Below, in pieces: positions 6,847 to 12,232 of a stretch of DNA of 12,232 nucleotides. The notes under the pieces are model-generated. The model worked only from the letters and a program-made list of their open reading frames with translations, ran no database searches and was not told the origin of the DNA. Source of the stretch: Oscillibacter sp. (lineage in GTDB: Bacteria > Bacillota > Clostridia > Oscillospirales > Oscillospiraceae); assembly GCA_022796315.1 (NCBI GenBank), contig JAAWIL010000044.1, positions 1 to 12,232 on the forward strand. Direction: 5' to 3'. The number at the start of each line of letters is the position of its first letter. The first letter of the stretch is position 1. The position numbers were made by a program, and so were the translations under genes.

Positions 6847-9800
6847 TTAGTTGATCTGCACGCCGTCGCAGTCCTGCAGCGTCCGGTACAGCTTCTCCCG
6901 GATGGCCTCCACGTAGCGGTCCACGTCCTCCCTGGACTGGAGCCGCTTCACGGAGCACAGGTCGTAGCGCCGGACGGAGGTGATCCGGGGGGGCCGGGAG
7001 GCTCCGCCGGGTTGTTCGGCCTCGGGGGCCGCGCTGCCGGCGGCCAGGATCTCCATGCGGCGGCAGACGGTGTCCTTGTAGTGAAGGAGCTGGGTAATCA
7101 TGGCGTCCAGCTCCGTGAGGGAGGAGGCCTTGGCGGCGTCCTCCCGCTTCCGGGCAAAATAGTCGTCGGCCTGGGCCAGCAGGGTCCCGGCGTTGCGGGC
7201 CTCGGCGGCCAGCTGGTGTACGTCCGCCATGCACTGGCGGAGATTTTCCTCCACCTCCTCCCGCTTCAGGGCCAGGTGGGCGGCGTAGGCGGCCCGGATC
7301 TCTCCGGTGAGCTCCGGCAGCTCTCCGATGCGCCCATAGGGCCGGGGCATGCGGAGGATGGCGGAGAGGGTCCGGAACAGCTCCCGGGTCTCCGGGTCCG
7401 CGGAGAAGTAGTCCAGTTCCCGCTCCGTGCGCCCCAGCAGCTCCATGGCCTCGTCAAAGACCGGGCGCTGGGACTGGAAGAACAGCTCCACGGACTCCAG
7501 GTCCTCGGCGGCGTCCAGCAGGGCGTCCTGGCGCTGGACCATGCGGCTGAGCAGGGCCACCGGGTCCCGCCGCTGGCTCAGAAGGTCCTCCACCAGGTCC
7601 AGGGCCCCGGCCACCAGGTTTCGCTCCGGGTAGGGACAGCGGGCGTAGTCCTCCTCCAGGAGGCGGCGGTAGCGGGCCTGGCGGGTCTCGAAGGTCTCCA
7701 GCACGAGGCGGACCAGGCCGTCCTCGTCGGAGGGGATGTCCATGGCCGCCAGGTAGTCCCGCAAAAAGGCGGCGCTCTGGCGCAGAAGCTCCTCGGAGGG
7801 GGCGATCCGGCGGACCACCACCGCCCGGTCCACCTCGGAGCGCTTGCGGAGATAGTCCTTGAGACGCCGGTCCCCCTGTTCCACCAGGGCGCCGCCGTAC
7901 TTCACGGAGAGCTTCCGCTGGGCGATGAGCCGGGCCGTCAGGGCGGCGATGTCGATCTCCCGCCAGCCGTAGGGGATGGCCCCGTAGCGGCGCTGGATGT
8001 CGCCCATGGAGGTGCTGCGCATCCGCTCGCTCTGGAGCTCCAGCCACTGGCTGATTTCGTCCAGGGCCTCCTGGTTGTCCCGGTCCCAGGCGGCGGCGTC
8101 CTCCTCCGGGGCGCTGAGGAGAGTGAGGAGGTCGGCGTCGCTCTCGGAGAACCGGCGGACCATGCCCAGCTTGAAGTAGACGCTCTCCACCAGCTGGCGG
8201 AGCACGGCGTCCAGCTTGTCCTGGGCGCTGCCCGCCCGGATCTCCAGGACCTCGCCGTGGACGATGACCCTGGCGGAGACAATGGCCCGCTCCAGGTAGC
8301 CCCGGGCCCGCTCCTCCAGGGCGCGGGCCTGCTGCTGGCGGGTCCGGATGATGGCCTGGATGCTCTCCGGGAGCTGGGAGACGTTTTTCTGCTTCACGTA
8401 CTGGCGGATCTTCACCGCCTGCTCCAGCTCCTCGAAGTAGGGCGTCTCCTGAGAGAGGATCACCATGGCCTCGTGGTTCACCTGGGAGTCCTGGATCAGG
8501 CGCTGCTCCGGGGCGCCGCAGTAGTCGCTGGCCACGGTGATGATCCGCAGGCGCATCCCGCCGCAGGCGGCGCCGCTGAGGGTCTCGTCGATGTACTGGT
8601 CATAGGGCAGGGGATAGATGCCGTACTGGTACTTTTTGGCGGGGTAGATCTCGCCGAAGACGATCTGGGCGATGGCGGTGGTGAACTTGGAGTTGTCCAC
8701 GGCGGTGTTGCGGATGTCGATGGCGATCTCCTGCTCCTCGTCGGTGAGGAAGGCGTAGGTGTCGCCGCTGCGGGAGATGTAGTTCTGGCGCTCCAGCCGC
8801 TCTAAGGAGGCGGCCACGGAGGCCCGCAGGGCGATCTGCTCCGTGTGGATGCTGTCGATCATCAGCACGGCGATGTTGCCGATGCTGGCCCGGAGCTCCC
8901 CGTCCATGTAGCGCAGGAGGTACAAAAGCTTCAGCACGGGGACGTCCTGGGGCTCCAGGCCGTCGCGGTGGTCCGCGGCGCTCTGGCAGCGGTCGATCAC
9001 CCGGCGGATGGCGCTCTCCAGGGCGGTGTGCACCGTGTCATAGAAGAGATGGAAGGGGACCAGGGCGTACTCGTCCCGGTGCTGCATCTGCTGGGCGGCC
9101 TCCTGGAAGCCGGAGAGCATGGAGCGCTCCGCGCCGGAGAAGCTCTTGCCGGCGTTGCCGTGCTTGCGGATCTCCGCCAGGACCTTTTGGATCATCAGAA
9201 ACTGGTAGGGCACGAAGGGGAAGGTGGCGGCGAAGTCCTCCCCGGTGGTAAAGCCCTTGACATCCGAGGCGGAGCCGCTGAAGGTGAAGAGGTTCTTCAG
9301 CACGGCGTGCTCCCGGGCGTAGACCGCCTGGAGCAGGGCCGTGGCCTCCTCGGTCTTGGCCAGCACCCGCTTGCGGATCACCTCGTCCACCGAGGAGGAG
9401 GTGAGGCTGAGGCGGGTGTCGAAGCGGCTTTGGATTTTTGAGAAGTCGTTGCTGCTCCGGCCCGTCACGGAGTCCAGGACCTCCTGGCTGGTCACCAGGA
9501 GCCAGACCTTGCCCCGGCAGCGGCTGCCGATCTCCTCCGTGAGGGACTGGAGGTTGATCATCAGGTCCCCGTCGTCGCCGATGTACTGGCCCACCTCGTC
9601 CACCAGGAACAGCAGCCGGAAGTTCTCGTCCTTGGTGTCCAGGTACTCCACGATGTCCGACACCAGCTGAGCGATGCTCAGCTCGTTGGTCTCCTCGCCG
9701 TTGAACCAGTTCCGGGCTGCCTGCTCGCTCATGCCCAGGACGGACTGGAGGACGGAGACCACGTCGTCCTCAAAAAAAGCGAAGGCGTCCCGGCTCTCGA

Positions 9801-10374
9801 TCCAGGGGGCGCCGTTGACCGCCCGGAAGGCCTCTTGGAAGGCCTCCGTCTTGCCCTGGCGGGCGATGAAGCGCTCCAGCCGGGCGATTTTCAGGTCGTC
9901 GCCGTAGTAGCCGCAGTGGCGGTAGAACATCTTGGCAAAGGTGCGCAGCACGGCGGTCTTGTCCTTGGTGACAGGGCCCTCGATGTCGATGTTGAAGAGG
10001 ATGGTCTCCGTGGGCACGGAGCAGCACCGCTCCGCCAGGGCGCGGACCTCCGGGTCCTCCAGCTTCTCCAGAAGATAGCTCAGGGCCCGGCGGCCCCGGA
10101 TCTCCCGGCCGGAGAGGAGGTAGGACAGCATCTTGAGGAAGTGGGACTTACCGCTTCCGAAAAAGCCGGAGATCCAAACGCCCATCTTGTCGGTGGGGAC
10201 GTCCAGAGCCCCGGCGTAGTGAGTGAAGAAGGTGCAGAAGTGGCTGCGCAGCTCCTTGGTGAGGATGTACTCGCTCAGCTCCTGGTGGAGGCTGTCCTCG
10301 TCGCGCTGGTTGACCTTGATGACGCCGTTGATATCCCGGTTGATGTCCTTTTGGAACATAGTTTGCAGCTTCAT
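6847..10374 (-). CDS. brxC: BREX-1 BrxC, large P-loop ATPase
   Basis: 1,175 residues, the usual size of BREX BrxC (PglY-related ATPase). The Walker A motif is GFFGSGKS at G70-S77, embedded in the family sequence GVWISGFFGSGKSHFLKML. A Walker B candidate is LLFLVDEVGQYIG with D259 and E260. The remaining 900 residues are mostly helical, as expected. BrxC is an AAA-type ATPase essential in the tested BREX-1 systems for both methylation and phage exclusion, and is thought to act with the other Brx proteins on DNA in the cytoplasm. The start at 10374 has an excellent GGAGGTGA site, 12 bases after the brxB stop. No frameshift or missing motif is seen. A long plus-strand open frame opposite it is only a shadow of the GC-rich codon pattern. 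Confidence 0.96.
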   Translation of the reverse strand: MKLQTMFQKDINRDINGVIKVNQRDEDSLHQELSEYILTKELRSHFCTFFTHYAGALDVPTDKMGVWISGFFGSGKSHFLKMLSYLLSGREIRGRRALSYLLEKLEDPEVRALAERCCSVPTETILFNIDIEGPVTKDKTAVLRTFAKMFYRHCGYYGDDLKIARLERFIARQGKTEAFQEAFRAVNGAPWIESRDAFAFFEDDVVSVLQSVLGMSEQAARNWFNGEETNELSIAQLVSDIVEYLDTKDENFRLLFLVDEVGQYIGDDGDLMINLQSLTEEIGSRCRGKVWLLVTSQEVLDSVTGRSSNDFSKIQSRFDTRLSLTSSSVDEVIRKRVLAKTEEATALLQAVYAREHAVLKNLFTFSGSASDVKGFTTGEDFAATFPFVPYQFLMIQKVLAEIRKHGNAGKSFSGAERSMLSGFQEAAQQMQHRDEYALVPFHLFYDTVHTALESAIRRVIDRCQSAADHRDGLEPQDVPVLKLLYLLRYMDGELRASIGNIAVLMIDSIHTEQIALRASVAASLERLERQNYISRSGDTYAFLTDEEQEIAIDIRNTAVDNSKFTTAIAQIVFGEIYPAKKYQYGIYPLPYDQYIDETLSGAACGGMRLRIITVASDYCGAPEQRLIQDSQVNHEAMVILSQETPYFEELEQAVKIRQYVKQKNVSQLPESIQAIIRTRQQQARALEERARGYLERAIVSARVIVHGEVLEIRAGSAQDKLDAVLRQLVESVYFKLGMVRRFSESDADLLTLLSAPEEDAAAWDRDNQEALDEISQWLELQSERMRSTSMGDIQRRYGAIPYGWREIDIAALTARLIAQRKLSVKYGGALVEQGDRRLKDYLRKRSEVDRAVVVRRIAPSEELLRQSAAFLRDYLAAMDIPSDEDGLVRLVLETFETRQARYRRLLEEDYARCPYPERNLVAGALDLVEDLLSQRRDPVALLSRMVQRQDALLDAAEDLESVELFFQSQRPVFDEAMELLGRTERELDYFSADPETRELFRTLSAILRMPRPYGRIGELPELTGEIRAAYAAHLALKREEVEENLRQCMADVHQLAAEARNAGTLLAQADDYFARKREDAAKASSLTELDAMITQLLHYKDTVCRRMEILAAGSAAPEAEQPGGASRPPRITSVRRYDLCSVKRLQSREDVDRYVEAIREKLYRTLQDCDGVQIN

Positions 10375-10386
10375 GTGTCACCTCCG

Positions 10387-10947
10387 TTACAGCAGGCTGA
10401 AGGCCCGGTAGTAGTGCCCGTCCAGGAATTCGCCGAAAAGGTAGAGGGTGTGGCCGTTGAAGGTCCCCGGGTAGAAGATCACAATGGGGATGTCCGCGAA
10501 GAGATGCTGCATACTGTCCAGCATCTGGTGGGAGCGCACAAAGGGGTGGACCTTGCCGACGCCGGTGAGAAAGAGGACGTCCCGGCCCCGGACATGGGGG
10601 GCGTAGTCCATCCGGGCCAGCAGGGCCTCCGGGGTGGCGATCCTCTGGAGCTGCTCCAGGAGGTACGCCGCGCCCTTTTTCTCCTCCAGGGCCGGGGCGG
10701 CCTGGAGGACCCGCTTGTCCTCCAGCAGGGACAGGAAGATCTCGTAGAGGTCCCGCTCCACGATGCGGTAGGGGGCGTTGGCCTCTCCTTGCAGGCGGCG
10801 GACGGCGTCCTGCACGATGAACTCGTCCCGGGGATCGTAGCAGAAGATGTGGATACCCACCTCGTTGCTGAGGCCCTTGTTGGAGAGAAAGGCGGGGTCC
10901 GAGAGCCGCCCCTTAATCCTGTCCAGGGCCTGGGTAATCGCTGCCAT
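10387..10947 (-). CDS. brxB: BREX BrxB (DUF1788)
   Basis: 186 residues, close to the family length of about 200. Recognisable segments are the SNEVGIHIFCYDPRDEF region (27-43), the VRGRDVLFLTGVGKVHPFVR core (119-138) and the C-terminal IVIFYPGTFNGHTLYLFGEF (155-174). BrxB is a small core protein with no known enzymatic motif, required in the tested BREX-1 systems. It starts 12 bases after the brxA stop. The ribosome binding site is a run of seven G that begins with the last base of the brxA stop codon. It belongs to the same transcript as brxA and brxC. Confidence 0.95.
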   Translation of the reverse strand: MAAITQALDRIKGRLSDPAFLSNKGLSNEVGIHIFCYDPRDEFIVQDAVRRLQGEANAPYRIVERDLYEIFLSLLEDKRVLQAAPALEEKKGAAYLLEQLQRIATPEALLARMDYAPHVRGRDVLFLTGVGKVHPFVRSHQMLDSMQHLFADIPIVIFYPGTFNGHTLYLFGEFLDGHYYRAFSLL

Positions 10948-10959
10948 GGCCGTCCCCCC

Positions 10960-11565
10960 CTATCGTAAGTCGTTGAAGGCCGCCAGCGCCGCGAAGTCGC
11001 CGTTGGCCAGGATGCCCTGCTCCAGCTCCTCGCACAGCAGCACCGGGTTCAGGACCGTGGAGCGGTTGGTGTCCAGGTGCTCCGTCTCCACCAGGGAACG
11101 GACCAGGACGCTGCGGATCTTGCGGACCGTCCCCTCGCTCCAGGCGGCGACGGCGTCGTTTTGGGCCTGGAGCCGGGAGAAGAAGGCGTGGAAGTCCTTT
11201 TTGGAGAGGGAGAAGTCCTGACTGCGGTACTTCTCGCCGATCACCTGGGTCATGAAGTCCCACACCAGGCGGTTGTAGCGCATCATGGCGTAGAGGTTGA
11301 TCTGCTTGGCCACGCCGGCGGGGGCGGAGGCCAGCTCCCGGACCAGCCGGGGACTGGACAGGGCCTGAAGCCGCTTGTAGCAGGCCCGGGCCAGGCGGGC
11401 GGTCTCCCGCTCCGTGGGGTACTGGAAGAGGTTTTCCTCCTTGATCCGGGCGGCGGCGTCCCCGGAGGAAAGGCCCTCCAGGTACAGCCGGGCGGCAATC
11501 CGGATCTCCGGAAAGAGGAACTGTTCCGAGGTCAGCCTGCCGCTGTAGGTGGGATTTGCTTCCAT
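10960..11565 (-). CDS. brxA: BREX BrxA (DUF1819)
   Basis: 201 residues, the usual length for BrxA. Family segments include FLFPEIRIAARLYLEG (16-31), a NLFQYPTERE patch (45-54) and the INLYAMMRYNRLVWDFM stretch (89-105). BrxA is a small, mostly helical protein for which structural work has reported DNA binding; its exact part in BREX is unclear. It is the first gene of the operon. The ATG at 11565 has an AGGAGA site 8 bases upstream and lies about 75 bases below the predicted transcription start. A longer frame on the same strand (10913-12214) overlaps it out of phase and is not coding. Confidence 0.95.
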   Translation of the reverse strand: MEANPTYSGRLTSEQFLFPEIRIAARLYLEGLSSGDAAARIKEENLFQYPTERETARLARACYKRLQALSSPRLVRELASAPAGVAKQINLYAMMRYNRLVWDFMTQVIGEKYRSQDFSLSKKDFHAFFSRLQAQNDAVAAWSEGTVRKIRSVLVRSLVETEHLDTNRSTVLNPVLLCEELEQGILANGDFAALAAFNDLR

Positions 11566-11573
11566 TCTGCGGG

Positions 11574-11579
11574 TCTCCT
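11574..11579 (-). promoter_or_regulatory. Ribosome binding site of brxA
   Basis: AGGAGA on the minus strand, eight bases before the brxA ATG. It supports the start at 11565. Confidence 0.6.
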
Positions 11580-11647
11580 GTCTTGTGGTTGGCGGCGGCG
11601 TTTCTTCTGGCGCCGGACCGCGCTTGCGTGAGTGCAGTGATTTCTTT

Positions 11648-11676
11648 ATTATACATCAAAATACGCCGGGATACAA
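11648..11676 (-). promoter_or_regulatory. Predicted sigma-70-type promoter of the BREX operon
   Basis: On the minus strand a perfect TATAAT (-10, 11653-11648) lies 17 bases below TTGTAT (-35, 11676-11671). The -35 box matches the consensus at three of six positions. The predicted start is near 11641, giving a leader of about 75 bases before brxA. This is the only convincing promoter in the window and stands in an AT-richer patch of an otherwise GC-rich region. No clear operator palindrome overlaps it. Confidence 0.65.
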
Positions 11677-11715
11677 TCGGCTGATGGGGGGATTCTGCAA
11701 AAAAATGCGGGGAGT

Positions 11716-11769
11716 CCTCTCCGTCACGGCTGCGCCGCGCCACCTCTCCCAAGGGGAGAGGTTTGGAGG
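11716..11769 (+). repeat. REP-like two-hairpin repeat, copy 1
   Basis: The unit opens with CTCCGTC, followed by a small hairpin (CGGC, TGC, GCCG at 11727-11737) and a larger one with a 9-bp stem (ACCTCTCCC with GGGAGAGGT, 11742-11762). This layout resembles the dispersed palindromic repeats common between genes in gut Clostridia; that comparison is from memory. A second unit with the same plan lies at 11829-11873 in the other orientation. Confidence 0.6.
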
Positions 11770-11828
11770 CTGTCTCTGGGCTGTTGGCGTTCGCATTACA
11801 GGAAGGCAAAGGAGTTGTACCGCCCCAT

Positions 11829-11873
11829 GAGCTCCCCCTCTGGGAAAGCTGGCTGGCCGCGGGCCAGACTGAG
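11829..11873 (-). repeat. REP-like two-hairpin repeat, copy 2 (inverted)
   Basis: Read on the minus strand it opens with CTCAGTC. A 6-bp stem follows (CTGGCC with GGCCAG, 11853-11867), then a 9-bp stem with two G-U pairs when written as RNA (AGCTTTCCC with GGGGGAGCT). The order and spacing match copy 1 while the stem sequences differ. It abuts and slightly overlaps the left end of the MITE-like element. Confidence 0.55.
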
Positions 11874-12002
11874 AACCTGTATTCATAATCGTGGGATGCC
11901 GGATGGACGAGGAGTTTTCTCATCAGACAAGGAAAAGCGACGCAGTACGGCGGGAAAAGACCGCCCGGACGGCGTTCATCGGTTGTGAATACAGGTTCTG
12001 AG
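11869..12002. mobile_element. MITE-like element with terminal inverted repeats
   Basis: 134 bp bounded by 23-bp inverted repeats, 11869-11891 and 11980-12002, matching at 20 of 23 positions, with the core AGAACCTGTATTCA. The interior is not palindromic and has no credible gene. The size and termini fit a non-autonomous miniature element. Its outer end, CTGAGAACCTGT, nearly equals the end of the flanking repeat at 12134 (CTGAGAGCCTGT), which suggests related families. A target duplication is not obvious. Confidence 0.6.
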
Positions 12003-12133
12003 AGTATCATACCCCAAATCGGCGGCTCCGGCAATGAAATTTCTTTTTCGGCGTGTCCGAACCCGCGTTTGATCGGGAAAGGCCGCAGGGGGCCTGGCCC
12101 GGCCAGGGGATTGGTCCCTGCCGGCCCTGCCGT
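12003..12133. other. Gene-free spacer with GC-rich hairpins
   Basis: No credible gene is present. The notable structure is at 12099-12124, where CCGG-C-CAGGG pairs with CCCTG-CCGG around a short loop, overlapping a second palindrome (CCTGGCC with GGCCAGG, 12094-12108). No T run follows, so a terminator call is weak. No tRNA, promoter of good quality or direct repeat was found here. Confidence 0.4.
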
Positions 12134-12232
12134 CCTGAGAGCCTGTTTAAAATCTCCCCGCGCATGTCTTGGCGGCGTATTATCCGCCCTGACTGCGTTA
12201 AAAATCCTTGCCATCCGTCAGGATGCCTGCGG
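12134..12232. repeat. Right flanking dispersed repeat (partial)
   Basis: This is the left-hand part of the same element family as 1-103. Its first 23 bases match the complement of 81-103 at 21 positions, and its last 32 bases match 1-32 directly at 26 positions. It holds a hairpin CATCC, GTCA, GGATG (12212-12225) at the place where the left copy has GCAATCC with GGATTGC. The element runs off the window; about 70 bp more are predicted before its other terminus. Confidence 0.7.

Noticed and set aside
3111..6993. Other seven-base homopolymers as phase-variation tracts (3111-3117, 5940-5946, 6987-6993)
   Set aside because: Runs of this length are common in this GC-rich sequence and are too short to suggest selection for slippage.
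5473..8805. Plus-strand open frame of 1,110 codons opposite pglX and brxC
   Set aside because: Same shadow pattern; it spans the brxC-pglX junction and has no recognisable domain.
99..11565. BREX type 2 (Pgl with pglW) or DISARM
   Set aside because: No kinase or DISARM helicase is present, and brxA, brxB, brxC and the type 1 PglX architecture are all recognisable.
11656..11886. Short minus-strand open frame upstream of brxA as a regulator gene
   Set aside because: It lies across the REP-like repeats and the start of the MITE-like element, with no domain resemblance.
10913..12214. Minus-strand open frame of 433 codons covering the upstream region and brxA
   Set aside because: It reads through the repeats and the promoter, then overlaps brxA out of frame with arginine- and proline-rich sequence. 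BrxA in the other frame is a clear family match.
11566..12232. CRISPR array or tRNA in the upstream region
   Set aside because: The repeats are inverted or dispersed without regular spacers, and no cloverleaf or CCA end was found.

Overview
The window carries one complete-looking anti-phage defence operon of the BREX type 1 family, all on the minus strand and reading from about 11.65 kb down to 0.1 kb. Gene order in the direction of transcription is brxA, brxB, brxC, pglX (N-terminal part), a small membrane protein of the DUF4760 kind, pglX (C-terminal part), pglZ. High GC (about two thirds by eye), strong purine-rich ribosome binding sites, tight gene packing and several dispersed palindromic repeats suggest a GC-rich gut Clostridia (Oscillospiraceae-like, Flavonifractor or Oscillibacter type). 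That taxonomic call is an inference from style, not from a marker gene.

The most unusual feature is that the methyltransferase PglX, normally one protein of about 1,200 residues, is split. Residues 1-870, with the methyltransferase motifs, are in one gene. The conserved C-terminal region of 313 residues is in another, and a 184-residue putative membrane protein gene sits exactly between them. The three genes are joined by a 14-bp gap and a 13-bp overlap with a good internal ribosome binding site, so they look translationally coupled rather than decayed. No recognisable PglX segment is missing.

Layout: 1-103 is part of a dispersed repeat that ends on the stop codon of pglZ. 99-11565 is the operon. 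11566-12232 is a gene-free region with a good sigma-70-type promoter (TATAAT, 17-bp spacer), two REP-like palindromic units in opposite orientation, a 134-bp MITE-like element with 23-bp terminal inverted repeats, a GC-rich hairpin cluster, and part of a second copy of the repeat seen at 1-103. The two flanking copies read in the same direction, so the operon is bracketed by direct repeats of one small element family.

How it works together: in characterised BREX-1 systems PglX methylates adenine in a non-palindromic motif to mark self DNA. BrxA, BrxB, BrxC (a large P-loop ATPase) and PglZ (an alkaline-phosphatase-fold protein) are needed to different degrees for modification and for blocking phage replication. 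The usual sixth protein, the Lon-like BrxL, is not in this window. The repeat starts where pglZ ends, so brxL has been lost, displaced, or lies beyond the left edge. No WYL-type BrxR regulator is visible upstream of brxA.
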